The notes under the pieces are model-generated. The model worked only from the letters and a program-made list of their open reading frames with translations. It had not been told where the DNA came from and did no database searches. Position numbers and translations under genes: made by a program. Positions 24,808 through 34,434 of a stretch of 58,970 bases of DNA are shown piece after piece. The DNA lies in the NCBI GenBank assembly GCA_041161065.1, contig JBEAVE010000014.1:1-58970 (forward strand). The letters run 5' to 3'. Each line of letters begins with the position of its first letter. Within the stretch, counting starts at the first letter, position 1. The stretch comes from DYRG01 sp041161065 (GTDB taxonomy: Bacteria; Pseudomonadota; Gammaproteobacteria; Beggiatoales; Beggiatoaceae).

Positions 24808-26946
24808 ATGAATTTTTTTGCGACTGCGCCCAAGGGGATTGCCGATTTATTAGCCGACGAATTGCGTCGTTTGGGCTGCGATGACCTGAAAATCAGCCCG
24901 TCGGGCGTGGCGTTTGAGGGCAGTTTGGCGCAGGCGTATCGGGTTTGTTTGTGGTCACGGCTGGCGAATCGCGTGCTGCTGATTTTACAGGAATTTCCGT
25001 CGCCTGACGCGGAGGCTTTATATGATGGTGTGCAACGTGTTGATTGGACTGATCATTTTTTATCGCATCAAACCTTTGCGGTGGATTTTTCGGGCACATC
25101 AAAAAACATTCAGCACACGCATTTTGGGGCTTTGAAGGTTAAAGACGCGATCGTCGACGATTTTCGCTCAAAAACCGGCGAACGTCCGAGTATTCGCCTC
25201 GATTCGCCCGACATTCGAATCAATCTCCATTTGCAACGTGAACGCGCAACCTTAAGCCTTGATTTATCGGGAGAAAGTTTGCATCGACGCGGTTATCGAC
25301 CGTTTGCAGGGATTGCGCCGCTTAAAGAAAATCTCGCTGCCGCGCTGTTAAGTCGAGCAAATTGGGCGGAGATCGCAGCAAATGGCGGGGCGTTGCTTGA
25401 TCCGATGTGCGGATCGGGGACTTTGCCGATTGAAGCGGCGTTAATTGCGGGAAATATTGCGCCCGGGCTTTTACGAGAAAAATTTGGCTTTTTAGGTTGG
25501 CAAGGACATAAACCTCATATTTGGCAAACTTTACGTCAAGAAGCCACTGAATTAAAAGAACTTGGTTTGAAAAAAATGCCCAAAATTGTCGGTTTAGATG
25601 CCGACAGTTCGATCATCAAACAAGCGTGGGAAAACGTTGGAAAAGCGGGTTTAGTCAGATACTTACATTTTGAAAAACGCGCACTCACCGATTTAGAAAA
25701 AATTGCCGAAACGGGGCTTTTAATTGCCAATCCACCGTATGGTGAACGTTTAGGAGAATTATCCTCATTAAAATCGCTTTATAAGCGGCTTGGCGAGAGT
25801 TTAAAAGAAAATTTTGTGCATTGGGACGCGGCGATTTTAACCAGCAATCAAGAATTAGGGTATGCGCTGGGGTTGCGCGCGCAGAAAGTGTATAGTTTTT
25901 ATAATGGCGCGCTTCCTTGCAAGTTGCTCTGTTTTGAAATCCAACCAGAACATTTCAAAATACCGCGTTCAGAAATGTCGGTTTCTCAAACGGTTTCTAC
26001 CCCATTAAATGAAAAATCAACGATGTTTGCCAATCGGTTACGAAAAAACCATCAGCATTTATCGCGTTGGGCACAACGTGAAAACATTAGTTGTTATCGA
26101 GTTTATGATGCGGATATTCCAGAATATGCGGTTGCTATCGATATTTATCAGCAATGGATTCATGTTCAAGAATATGCTCCCCCCAAAGAAATCGATCCTG
26201 AAAAGGCGCAATTACGTCTTCAAGAAATCACGCAGATTATCCCAACTGTATTGCAAGTTTCTCCCAATAATGTATTTCTAAAAGTTCGCCAACGTCAAAG
26301 AGGATTGCAACAATATCAGAAATTGTCTGAAGTTGAAAAATTCTATGAAATTCAAGAAGATAATGCGACTTTTTTAGTAAATTTTACTAATTATTTAGAT
26401 ACGGGTTTGTTTTTGGATCATCGCCTCACTCGTCATCAACTTAAAACCTTAGCAAAAGGCAAACGGTTTCTCAACTTATTTTGTTATACGGGAACGGCAA
26501 CGGTTCATGCTGCATTAGGGGGCGCAAGTTTGACAACCAGTGTGGATATGTCGCACACCTATTTGCAATGGGCAAAACGTAATTTGGCTAGAAATGGTTT
26601 AAGTGAGCATCGTCATCATTTTATTCAAGCCAATTGCTTAAGTTGGTTAAGAGAAAATACTCAACTATTTGATCTCATTTTTCTCGATCCGCCCACCTTT
26701 TCAAATTCAAAAAGAATGGAGGGGGTTTTAGATATTCAACTTGATCACGTTGAACTCATCGAACTTGCTATGTCAAATTTAGATAAACGGGGGATTTTAA
26801 TTTTCTCGACAAATCATCGTAAGTTTAAGCTAGATATGGAAAGTTTGGGAAATTTGAATATTGAAAATTGGAGCGAAAAAACCCTCCCAGAAGATTTCAA
26901 GCGCAACCCAAAGATTCATCAATGTTGGAAAATAACCAACCGTTGA
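24808..26946 (+). CDS. rlmL: Bifunctional 23S rRNA methyltransferase RlmKL
   Basis: 712 residues (E. coli 702). The N-terminal half has a THUMP domain (about 45-155) and a first methyltransferase with DPMCGSGTLPIEAA (about 195-208) and NPPYGERLG, which makes m2G2445. The C-terminal half carries a second Rossmann methyltransferase (about 515-712; NLFCYTGTATVHAA, then LDPPTFSNS), which makes m7G2069. The first third of the gene is GC-rich and the rest AT-rich. It starts 72 bases from the divergent fcl. Confidence 0.96.
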   Translation: MNFFATAPKGIADLLADELRRLGCDDLKISPSGVAFEGSLAQAYRVCLWSRLANRVLLILQEFPSPDAEALYDGVQRVDWTDHFLSHQTFAVDFSGTSKNIQHTHFGALKVKDAIVDDFRSKTGERPSIRLDSPDIRINLHLQRERATLSLDLSGESLHRRGYRPFAGIAPLKENLAAALLSRANWAEIAANGGALLDPMCGSGTLPIEAALIAGNIAPGLLREKFGFLGWQGHKPHIWQTLRQEATELKELGLKKMPKIVGLDADSSIIKQAWENVGKAGLVRYLHFEKRALTDLEKIAETGLLIANPPYGERLGELSSLKSLYKRLGESLKENFVHWDAAILTSNQELGYALGLRAQKVYSFYNGALPCKLLCFEIQPEHFKIPRSEMSVSQTVSTPLNEKSTMFANRLRKNHQHLSRWAQRENISCYRVYDADIPEYAVAIDIYQQWIHVQEYAPPKEIDPEKAQLRLQEITQIIPTVLQVSPNNVFLKVRQRQRGLQQYQKLSEVEKFYEIQEDNATFLVNFTNYLDTGLFLDHRLTRHQLKTLAKGKRFLNLFCYTGTATVHAALGGASLTTSVDMSHTYLQWAKRNLARNGLSEHRHHFIQANCLSWLRENTQLFDLIFLDPPTFSNSKRMEGVLDIQLDHVELIELAMSNLDKRGILIFSTNHRKFKLDMESLGNLNIENWSEKTLPEDFKRNPKIHQCWKITNR

Positions 26947-26952
26947 AAATTT

Positions 26953-26981
26953 TTGCGCAATACAAACAAACTCGGTATAAT
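26953..26981 (+). promoter_or_regulatory. Sigma-70 promoter for ogt-surA operon
   Basis: TTGCGC (26953-26958), a 17-base spacer and a perfect TATAAT (26976-26981) lie 28 bases upstream of the ogt start codon, with the ribosome site AAGGAG between them. Confidence 0.7.
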
Positions 26982-27008
26982 TCAACGAATTTTATTAAGG
27001 AGTGAACA

Positions 27009-27500
27009 ATGAAACAATTTGACCTATTATATTCCGCGCCATTTTCGTTACTTGGCGTGACGTTAACGAGAGGAAAAGTGAGCGGAATTGACTTTTTAGA
27101 TGACGCACAATCCCTCGCCGCCGCGTGCGAAGCCCCAAAAAAATCTAAATCCGCCCACAAAGTGAAAGATGAATTAGACCGCTATTTTGAAGACGGATTG
27201 TATCCTTTAGATTTGTCGGTTGAATTGGTTGGCTCTCCTTTTCAAATCAAAGTTTGGCAAACGTTGCGTAAAATAAAACCTGGTAATACCGTAAGTTACG
27301 GAATGTTAGCCCGCCAATTGAAAAGCAGTGCGCGCGCAATCGGAGGAGCTTGTCGTACTAATCCAGTTCCTATCATTGTTCCTTGCCATCGAGTGATTAG
27401 TCGTCAAGGTTTAGGCGGTTACACGGGCGATGAAGAACAACGTGTCGATTACAAACGTTATTTGTTATTGCATGAGAAACTAAAATTAGTGCTCGGTTGA
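27009..27500 (+). CDS. ogt: Methylated-DNA-protein-cysteine methyltransferase
   Basis: 163 residues. It removes O6-alkyl groups from guanine by transferring them to its own Cys, a suicide repair reaction. The acceptor motif IVPCHRVI places the Cys at 126; the helix-turn-helix arginine-finger segment SYGMLARQLKSSARAIGGA and the C-terminal LGGYTGDEEQRVDYKRYLL are present. AAGGAG sits 5 bases before the ATG. It starts an operon with surA 10 bases later. ogt or a general DNA-alkyltransferase name is equally suitable. Confidence 0.95.
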   Translation: MKQFDLLYSAPFSLLGVTLTRGKVSGIDFLDDAQSLAAACEAPKKSKSAHKVKDELDRYFEDGLYPLDLSVELVGSPFQIKVWQTLRKIKPGNTVSYGMLARQLKSSARAIGGACRTNPVPIIVPCHRVISRQGLGGYTGDEEQRVDYKRYLLLHEKLKLVLG

Positions 27501-27510
27501 GGAAAATCTG

Positions 27511-28794
27511 GTGAGAAAATATTGGGCTTTGTTGGGATTTCTAGTAACCACTGTCGCGTTTGCTGAAACGTATTTGGTTGATTGGATTGTGGCAGTGGTT
27601 AATGAGGAAGCCATTACTTATAGCGAGTTACAAAAGGAAATTAACACCCTTGAAGTCGAGTTAAAACAACGTAAAACACAACTTCCTCCTCGAAAGGAGT
27701 TTGAAAAACAGGTTTTAGAACATCTCATTTTGAACCGAATTCAATTGCAATTAGCCGACAAAACAGGCATTAAAGTCGATGATAGCACGCTTAATTCGGC
27801 AGTCGCTAAAATCGCTGAACAAAATGGTATGAAACTAGAAACATTACAACAAACCTTAGAACAAGACGGTTTGAATTTTGAAGACTTTAGAAAACGAGTG
27901 CGCGAAGAAGTGATGATTCAACGATTACAACAACGCCAAATTTCTAATGCCGTGACCGTAACAGATCGTGAAGTTGATAGCTTTCTCAGCAGCCAAGCAA
28001 AACAGAGCAACGCCGAAAATGAATACCATTTGCAGCACATTTTAATTGCAGTGCCAGAAGGAGCTTCTCCAGAGGTTATTTCCAATAAGAAAGCGAAAGC
28101 AGAAAAAATCCTTAAATCATTGCAAGAAGGAGCTGATTTCAAACAAACCGCGATTTCTAATTCAGACGGTCGACAAGCCTTTGAAGGCGGTGAGTTGGGT
28201 TGGAAGAAAATGGGAGAAATTCCTTCTTTGTTTTCAGATGTTGTGCCTTCCATGCAAAGTGGTGAAATTAAAGGACTTTTGAAAAACAGTAGTGGTTTTC
28301 ATATCGTTAAATTAGTTGAAATGAGAGGCGGTCAGCAATTGGTTGTTGCTCAAACAAAAGCCCGTCATATTTTAATTAAAACGAATGAAGTTGTTTCAGA
28401 TTCTGAGGCAGAAAGTCGTTTATTACAACTCAAAGAACGCATCGAGAGCGGACAATCATTTGAAGAATTAGCGGCGGCACGTTCTGAAGATAGTGCTTCT
28501 GCAAAAGATGGCGGGGATTTAGGTTGGTTAAGTCCGGGACAAGCTGTTCCTGAGTTTGAAGAAGCCATTCAAAACTTACCCATTGGCAAATTAAGTCAGC
28601 CTTTCAAAACCCGTTATGGTTGGCATTTGGTGAAAGTAGAAGAACGTCGTAATTATGATAACACCCAAGAAGCTGAACGAAGCCAAGCAACTCGTCAAAT
28701 TCGACAACGCAAAATTGAAGAAGAACTCCAAAATTGGTTACGCCAATTGCGTGATGAATCTTATGTAGAAAACCGTATTGAGAAACAGATATGA
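27511..28794 (+). CDS. surA: Periplasmic peptidyl-prolyl isomerase/chaperone SurA
   Basis: 427 residues (E. coli 428), starting at a GTG. A short signal peptide (about 1-18, ending VAFA) is followed by the SurA N-terminal chaperone domain (VDWIVAVVNEEAITYSELQKE), two parvulin domains (about 170-273 and 283-385) and a C-terminal helix. It escorts outer-membrane proteins to the BAM machinery. In E. coli surA neighbours lptD and pdxA; here it is followed by ygfZ with a 4-base ATGA overlap. Confidence 0.95.
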   Translation: MRKYWALLGFLVTTVAFAETYLVDWIVAVVNEEAITYSELQKEINTLEVELKQRKTQLPPRKEFEKQVLEHLILNRIQLQLADKTGIKVDDSTLNSAVAKIAEQNGMKLETLQQTLEQDGLNFEDFRKRVREEVMIQRLQQRQISNAVTVTDREVDSFLSSQAKQSNAENEYHLQHILIAVPEGASPEVISNKKAKAEKILKSLQEGADFKQTAISNSDGRQAFEGGELGWKKMGEIPSLFSDVVPSMQSGEIKGLLKNSSGFHIVKLVEMRGGQQLVVAQTKARHILIKTNEVVSDSEAESRLLQLKERIESGQSFEELAAARSEDSASAKDGGDLGWLSPGQAVPEFEEAIQNLPIGKLSQPFKTRYGWHLVKVEERRNYDNTQEAERSQATRQIRQRKIEEELQNWLRQLRDESYVENRIEKQI

Positions 28795-29798
28795 AAACGC
28801 AATGGCAGCATTATTTACAAACACTCAATGCGCAATTTGATGATCAAGGGTTTGTTGCACATTTTGGTGATCCCCATATTGAAAGCAAAGCCGCATTTGA
28901 AAAAGCCGTTTGGTGTGATTTGTCGCACATAGGTATTATTGAAATATCGGGAGAGGACGCACAAACCTTTTTGCAAGGACAATTGACTAATGATGTGCGC
29001 CAAGTTTCTTTAGAGAAAAGTCAATTAACGGCGTGGTGCAATGCGAAAGGACGAGTCTTAGCAACTTTTCGTTTGTGGAAGAAAGAAAATGCTTTCTATT
29101 TGGTTTTGCCACAGGATAACATTGCGGCGGTTTTGAAACGTTTGTCGATGTATGTGTTGCGTTCAAAAGTGAAATTGCGTGAAATGACTGATGAAATGCA
29201 CGCAATTGGTTTGAGTGGCAATTTTAATCAATTATTGAATTTGCCAGATCAAGAAAATAGTGTTTCTTTTCAAGAAGATAAATGGATTTTGCGTTTATCA
29301 GGAAAGAAACCCAATTGGTTAGTTATCTCGACCACTGAGGGTTTGCAAAAATTCACTCAATCGCTTGATAAATCAGTCATTTCTGCCGGAAAGGCGGTTT
29401 GGGATTTGTTGGAAATTTTGAACGGGATACCGCAAATTACCTCGACAACAACAGATTTGTTCACGCCACATATGTTGAATTTACAAGCAATTGAGGGCGT
29501 GAGTTTCAAAAAAGGTTGCTACGTGGGACAAGAAATTGTCAGTCGAACGCAATATTTAGGTAAAGTTAAGCGGCGGATTTTTCTCGCAAAAGTGGCTTCA
29601 CAAACCCCGACAATTGGCGACAATTTAGTGGTTGAAGGAGAAGAAAATACCGCTCAAATTGTGAATGTTGCACCCCATTTTGATGGAGATTGTTATTTGT
29701 TGGCGGTGATTTCAAATGCAGCAGTTGAAATGAATAAAGTGCATTTGTCGAGCGGTGAGCCGTTGATTTTCTTGGATTTACCTTACGCTGTGGAATGA
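28791..29798 (+). CDS. ygfZ: tRNA-modifying/Fe-S assembly protein YgfZ
   Basis: 335 residues, a folate-binding GcvT-like protein. The diagnostic motif KGCYVGQE with its reactive Cys is at about 242-249, followed by IVSRTQYLGKVKRR. YgfZ helps maintain certain Fe-S enzymes such as MiaB in E. coli. It overlaps surA and maf by 4 bases at each end. Confidence 0.94.
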   Translation: MKTQWQHYLQTLNAQFDDQGFVAHFGDPHIESKAAFEKAVWCDLSHIGIIEISGEDAQTFLQGQLTNDVRQVSLEKSQLTAWCNAKGRVLATFRLWKKENAFYLVLPQDNIAAVLKRLSMYVLRSKVKLREMTDEMHAIGLSGNFNQLLNLPDQENSVSFQEDKWILRLSGKKPNWLVISTTEGLQKFTQSLDKSVISAGKAVWDLLEILNGIPQITSTTTDLFTPHMLNLQAIEGVSFKKGCYVGQEIVSRTQYLGKVKRRIFLAKVASQTPTIGDNLVVEGEENTAQIVNVAPHFDGDCYLLAVISNAAVEMNKVHLSSGEPLIFLDLPYAVE

Positions 29799-30358
29799 AG
29801 ATTTATTTAGCATCTGCGTCGCCGCGCCGCCATCAATTGTTGAAACAAATCGGCATTGAATGTGAGATATTTCAAGCAGATATTGATGAAACACCGCTGA
29901 CAAATGAAGCCGCCGATGCTTATGTGCAGCGGTTGGCGTTGGCGAAAACCCGCGCGGTCGTTGCGCTTTTAGAAAAACCCGCAATGCCTGTTTTGGGCGC
30001 GGATACGGCGGTGGTTTGTGGAGAAACCCTTTTGGGTAAGCCGACAAATGCCGATCATGCGTTTCAAATGCTCAAACAACTTTCAAATAAAACTCATCAA
30101 GTAATGACCGCCGTTGCTCTCTTTAATCCTCTACAAAATAACTTTTTAACAACATTACATATCAGCGATGTTTCTTTTGATTTGCTTTCTGATCAACAAA
30201 TCTACGATTACCTCAAAACAGAAGAACCTTTTGATAAAGCTGGGGGGTATGCTATTCAAGGTTTAGCCGCAACTTTTATTAAGGAAATTAAAGGAAGTTA
30301 TTCGGGAGTAATGGGATTGCCTTTATTTGAAACAGCAGCGTTGTTGAAACAGTTATGA
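29795..30358 (+). CDS. maf: Maf family nucleotide pyrophosphatase
   Basis: 187 residues. The Maf start motif YLASASPRRHQLLKQIG, the central ADTAVVCGETLLGKP metal-binding segment and TEEPFDKAGGYAIQG are all visible. Maf proteins hydrolyse non-canonical or canonical nucleoside triphosphates (dTTP/UTP type) and are linked to septum inhibition. It overlaps both neighbours by 4 bases. Confidence 0.95.
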   Translation: MKIYLASASPRRHQLLKQIGIECEIFQADIDETPLTNEAADAYVQRLALAKTRAVVALLEKPAMPVLGADTAVVCGETLLGKPTNADHAFQMLKQLSNKTHQVMTAVALFNPLQNNFLTTLHISDVSFDLLSDQQIYDYLKTEEPFDKAGGYAIQGLAATFIKEIKGSYSGVMGLPLFETAALLKQL

Positions 30359-30807
30359 TTGCACTAATTCAACGGGTTAAAAATGCTCGAGTGGTGGTTG
30401 AAAATGAAACTGTCGGAGAAATCAAACAACAAGGCATTTTAGCGTTAATTGGGATTGAAAAAAACGATACGCAATTTCAAGCCGATCGTTTATTAGAAAA
30501 GTTGCTCAATTATCGGATTTTTGGTGATGCAGACGATAAAATGAATTTAAGTGTTCAAGATGTAAAAGGAGGTTTATTGTTAGTTCCTCAATTTACATTG
30601 GCAGCAAATACGCAAAAAGGTAATCGTCCTAGTTTTACAACGGCAGCACCGCCAGAAATCGGAGAGAAATGGTTTAATTATTTTTTAATGCAAGCAAAAT
30701 CAAAGCATTATATGGTTGAAAGTGGGCGTTTTGGTGCAAATATGGAAGTGCATTTAATTAACGATGGTCCTGTTACTTTTTGGTTACAAGTGAAATCTCA
30801 TGAATGA
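30355..30807 (+). CDS. dtd: D-aminoacyl-tRNA deacylase
   Basis: 150 residues (E. coli 145). It hydrolyses D-amino acids mis-attached to tRNA. The catalytic SxQ-type motif appears as VPQFTLAA and the Gly-cis-Pro pocket as NDGPVTFWLQ; the N-terminus MIALIQRVKNARVVV is typical. It overlaps maf by ATGA and the RDD gene by 8 bases. Confidence 0.95.
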   Translation: MIALIQRVKNARVVVENETVGEIKQQGILALIGIEKNDTQFQADRLLEKLLNYRIFGDADDKMNLSVQDVKGGLLLVPQFTLAANTQKGNRPSFTTAAPPEIGEKWFNYFLMQAKSKHYMVESGRFGANMEVHLINDGPVTFWLQVKSHE

Positions 30808-31261
30808 TAATTTTAAGTCGGCGGGTTTGTTTAAACGGCTTGCGGCTATTTTCTATGATGTTCTTATGCTGATTGCAGTATTAATTATGGCGGGTTTCTT
30901 TGCCAAATTGATAGGTTTTATTCCCCCGATGCCCATTGAAAATCAAACCAAAGATGTAACCTATTGGTTATTGCGGATAGGTTTCAATACTTATGTGTAT
31001 TTGATTTGTTATTTCTATTTTGCGTATCCTTGGGTAAAAACGGGGCAAACGTTAGGAATGCGAACGTGGAAAATTAAAGTAGTTAATCTTGATGGGACGA
31101 CGCTTTCTTATAAAACAGCAACCATTCGTTTCTTTGTTGCCATTCTTTCGTGGATTACGTTGGGATTTGGTTTCTGGCGTTCCCTTTTTGATAAAGAAAA
31201 ACGCACTTGGCACGACGCGCTTTCTCAAACCCGCTTAGTGTCAGTTAATTACGCTAAATAG
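30800..31261 (+). CDS. RDD family membrane protein
   Basis: 153 residues. It has three hydrophobic helices (about 18-38, 50-75, 103-125) and the RDD signature: an Arg in the first segment (LFKRLAAIFYDVLMLIAVL) and the downstream TLGMRTWKIKVV and DKEKRTWHDALSQTR elements. Function is unknown; some relatives act in ion exchange. It is the last gene of the surA operon and ends before a terminator. Confidence 0.9.
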   Translation: MNDNFKSAGLFKRLAAIFYDVLMLIAVLIMAGFFAKLIGFIPPMPIENQTKDVTYWLLRIGFNTYVYLICYFYFAYPWVKTGQTLGMRTWKIKVVNLDGTTLSYKTATIRFFVAILSWITLGFGFWRSLFDKEKRTWHDALSQTRLVSVNYAK

Positions 31262-31268
31262 AAAAAGA

Positions 31269-31301
31269 AAAACCCAATCTGAGTATTTCAAATTGGGTTT
31301 T
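31269..31301. terminator. Bidirectional rho-independent terminator
   Basis: AAAACCCAAT / ATTGGGTTTT forms a 10-bp stem with a 13-base loop, with A and T runs at both edges. It sits between the convergent RDD and SulP genes and can serve both strands. Confidence 0.85.
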
Positions 31302-31326
31302 GTAGAAATAAATTAGCGCGGTGAAT

Positions 31327-33087
31327 TTATTTTATGCTTGCACACTCATGAAAAACCCTCGCCGTGCAGGTTCGACAAATGTTTTTATCCAATCGGTTAA
31401 ATACCCCCTGAATTGCTTCAACTTTTGTATCAAACAAATAGTGTTCTTCTTTGAGTTTCTCAATATAACCACCGCGTTCTAAAATGGCGTAATTATTCGC
31501 TTTAAGATTTGAGAAATACAACCCGCCACCGATTTCTCTTCGTCGATGTGATTCTTGGGTGAGTGTTTCTGCTCCTGCCACGTCGATAAAGTTAATTCCT
31601 GTGCTAATAATCAACACGTTAGGTTCAGGAATCTCCTGAAGTTTCTTTGCTGTATAATTAACTGCACCAAAGAACAATGAACCATCAATTCTAATGATTC
31701 GACATTGCGGACATTGTTTAAGCGGTTTCTTTTCAATATTTGTTAAACGGTGGTGCAAAATATCATCAGTATCGGGCGCAAGCGTAACAATACGGGGTTT
31801 TGAGGTACGATTCAAATAAATAACTAATGACAACATTACGCCCACATAAATCGCAAATTCTAATTCTAAAAATAACGTGGATAAAAAAGTGACCGCTAAA
31901 ATTACGATTTCTGAATGGCTCGTTTTGATAATCGTTTTGATATGATGAAAGTCAATCAAATTGTAAGAAACGAGTAATAAAATTCCCGCCATACTTGGGA
32001 TAGGAACATAAGCGGTAAGAGGTGCAATTAATAAAATAATAAGCCCTAAAGAAATCGCTGCAAAAATTGCTGCCATTGGTGTTTGAGCACCCGCTTCGTA
32101 ATTCACGCCCGTTCGGGTAAAAGAACCGGAAGCCGCATAACCTGAGAAAAACGATCCCACAACATTAGATAAACCTTGTCCAATAAATTCTTGATTGCCA
32201 TCGATCATTTGGTGAGAACGGGTTGCAACGGATCGAGCAATTGAAACCGCTTCGACTAATCCTAACATAGCAATTGCGAGTGCACTGGGTGTTAATATCT
32301 TGATGTTTTCTAAACTTAATTCTGGCATTGACAATGGCGGCAATTGGGCTGGTAATGCACCTACCAATTTAATGTGATGGGTTTCTGCACCTAACCCGAC
32401 CGCCATGAGCGCACCCACAATCATCGCAAACAACATATTCGGTAATTTTGGAAAGAACTTTTTGAGCAACAGTGAAATAGAAATCGTAACAACTGCAACG
32501 CTAAGTGCATAAAGATTGGTTTGAGGAAGTGCATAGAACAAGTTAATCATTGTGTGAACAAAAGATTCACCCGATGGGATTTCTACGCCTAACATATTTT
32601 TGAATTGACCCGTTGCAATTAAAACCGCCGCGCCCGCCGTGAAACCGATTACAACAGAGTGAGAAACGAAATTAACCAATGTTCCCATTCGCGCCAAACC
32701 TAAAAACAATTGAAATAATCCCGCCAAAAACGTCAAAGTGAGTGCTAATGTGATGAATTCAGGGCTACCCACGTCAGCGAGGGGATTTAACGTGGTAAAA
32801 ATTACAATCGACATTGCAACGGTTGGACCCGAGATCAAATGCCACGACGAACCGAATAACCCTGCAATAATCGCGGGGACAATGGCGGCGTACAAACCGT
32901 ATTCGGGCGGCAAACCCGCAATCATCGCATACGCAACCCCTTGAGGCAAAACAATAATTGCGCCCGTAATCCCTGCAAGCAAATCCGCCCGCAACGAAGT
33001 TTTATTAACCTTCGAAATCCACTGCAAAAACGGAAAAACACGCCACCAAAATCCACTATTCGACGACGAAATGTGAGAAATAGCCAA
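31327..33087 (-). CDS. SulP family anion transporter with STAS domain
   Basis: 586 residues from a TTG start that has GGAG eight bases upstream; the next in-frame ATG is about 55 codons in. About ten to twelve membrane helices carry the SulP signatures (GITGAIIVLPQGVAYAMIAG; GLSNVVGSFFSGYAASGSFTRT), followed by a cytosolic STAS domain (about 440-545) with ISTGINFIDVAGAETL. The tail has a CRTCTARVFHEC cysteine cluster. It probably imports sulfate, bicarbonate or another anion. It is 61 bases downstream of the sigma-54 activator and may be co-transcribed with it. Confidence 0.92.
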   Translation of the reverse strand: MAISHISSSNSGFWWRVFPFLQWISKVNKTSLRADLLAGITGAIIVLPQGVAYAMIAGLPPEYGLYAAIVPAIIAGLFGSSWHLISGPTVAMSIVIFTTLNPLADVGSPEFITLALTLTFLAGLFQLFLGLARMGTLVNFVSHSVVIGFTAGAAVLIATGQFKNMLGVEIPSGESFVHTMINLFYALPQTNLYALSVAVVTISISLLLKKFFPKLPNMLFAMIVGALMAVGLGAETHHIKLVGALPAQLPPLSMPELSLENIKILTPSALAIAMLGLVEAVSIARSVATRSHQMIDGNQEFIGQGLSNVVGSFFSGYAASGSFTRTGVNYEAGAQTPMAAIFAAISLGLIILLIAPLTAYVPIPSMAGILLLVSYNLIDFHHIKTIIKTSHSEIVILAVTFLSTLFLELEFAIYVGVMLSLVIYLNRTSKPRIVTLAPDTDDILHHRLTNIEKKPLKQCPQCRIIRIDGSLFFGAVNYTAKKLQEIPEPNVLIISTGINFIDVAGAETLTQESHRRREIGGGLYFSNLKANNYAILERGGYIEKLKEEHYLFDTKVEAIQGVFNRLDKNICRTCTARVFHECASIK

Positions 33088-33148
33088 GATCGTTACTCCA
33101 TAAAAATAAATAATTCCAGAAACAGCTCAAATAACACAACCACTTTCA

Positions 33149-34186
33149 TTAAATAAGCAGCGATTCAACCACTTGAAAATTAAGCAAAATATGATAGAAA
33201 TTAAATGAAGCAATTACGCTTGTTAATTTCTTTAAGCGTCGCCACAAAGAAACCCGATCAATACCGATTATTTGTGCCGCTAAACTCTGATTTCCATTCG
33301 TTTCTTTTAATACCCATTGAATGTACTCTTGCTCAACTTCTTGTAAAGAAGGAATATGCCCATTTTTTCTTTGAAGAAATTTAATATTTGTTTCACGCAA
33401 ATGATGAGGTAATTGCTCAATTCCAATTTCGTCAGTCGCGCTAATAGCTACCCCGCGTTCAATTATATTTTCTAACTCTCGAACATTTCCCGGAAAGTCA
33501 TAGTTCTTCAACAAAGTTAAAGCCTCTGAAGTCAATATTTTTACGGATTTATTCATTAAAACGGCGTGTTTTTGTAAAAAGTAATCAGCAAGTAGTGGAA
33601 TATCACTTCGACGTTGTGATAAAGGAGGAAGGTGCAAATTAACCACATTTAGGCGAAAATACAAATCTTGACGGAAAATACCTTCTTGAATAACTTGATG
33701 AATATTTCTATTTGTTGCTGCAATAAAACGAATATTTGCTTTAATTGGTTGGGGATTTCCTAAGCGAAAAAACTCTCGTTCTTGAGTAAGACGTAATAGT
33801 TTCACTTGCATAGATAAAGACATTTCTGTGATCTCATCGAGAAAGAGAGTTCCTCCTTCCACCGTTTCTAGCAAACCTGATTTGTAATTATACGCGCCCG
33901 TAAATGCCCCTTTCTCATGTCCAAATAACTCATTAACCAATAAATCTTCATTGAATGCGCCGCAGTTGATTGCTAAATAAGGTTGCTCACAACGATGACT
34001 GTATCGGTGTAAATATTTCGCAAGGAGTTCTTTACCTGTTCCACTCTCTCCCGTTAAAAGAACATTACAATTTGTTGGCGCGATTTGTTTCGCCATTTGT
34101 AATAAGTTTTTCATTTCTGAATGCTGCGTAATTAACCCTCCATTTTCCTGAAATTGCTCGGAGGACAAATAATTTTCTTCCATCAC
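33149..34186 (-). CDS. Sigma-54-dependent activator lacking a receiver domain
   Basis: 345 residues. The AAA+ domain begins almost at once: Walker A TGESGTGKE (about 45-53), the sigma-54 contact loop GAFTGA (93-98), Walker B GTLFLDEI and the arginine-finger FRQDLYFRLNV. A Fis-type HTH follows (NQSLAAQIIGIDRVSLWRRLKKL). There is no N-terminal sensor or receiver, as in PspF, so activity may depend on a partner. After the HTH an unusual hydrophobic tail of about 25 residues follows. It is divergent from the TauE operon, its likely target. Confidence 0.93.
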   Translation of the reverse strand: MMEENYLSSEQFQENGGLITQHSEMKNLLQMAKQIAPTNCNVLLTGESGTGKELLAKYLHRYSHRCEQPYLAINCGAFNEDLLVNELFGHEKGAFTGAYNYKSGLLETVEGGTLFLDEITEMSLSMQVKLLRLTQEREFFRLGNPQPIKANIRFIAATNRNIHQVIQEGIFRQDLYFRLNVVNLHLPPLSQRRSDIPLLADYFLQKHAVLMNKSVKILTSEALTLLKNYDFPGNVRELENIIERGVAISATDEIGIEQLPHHLRETNIKFLQRKNGHIPSLQEVEQEYIQWVLKETNGNQSLAAQIIGIDRVSLWRRLKKLTSVIASFNFYHILLNFQVVESLLI

Positions 34187-34434
34187 ACACCCTAATTTTC
34201 TCTATGAAACCACCCTTTATTTCATTATGTAATAAATGGTTAAAAAATGCAACATTTATTAATCCATTAAACTTTAAGTATTTTTTTGAATGGTATTTCA
34301 AAAATATTGTATTTTGTAATATAAATCCGCTGAATATGTTAATAAAACAGCATATAAACAAATACTTATTTTGAGGCATAAAAACTGCTTTAGAAATGCT
34401 TTTTTGCAGAAAACACAATTGAGGAAGCTATCTT
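34187..34434. other. Divergent intergenic region
   Basis: 248 bases, very AT-rich, between the activator and the TauE operon. By eye I find no -24/-12 element with the required 10-base spacing between GG and GC on either strand; the closest, TGGTTAAAAAATGCA near 34237, is one base short. Confidence 0.6.

Noticed and set aside
34187..34434. Sigma-54 (-24/-12) promoter for the TauE operon
   Set aside because: No element with correct spacing was found by eye; the closest candidate is one base short.
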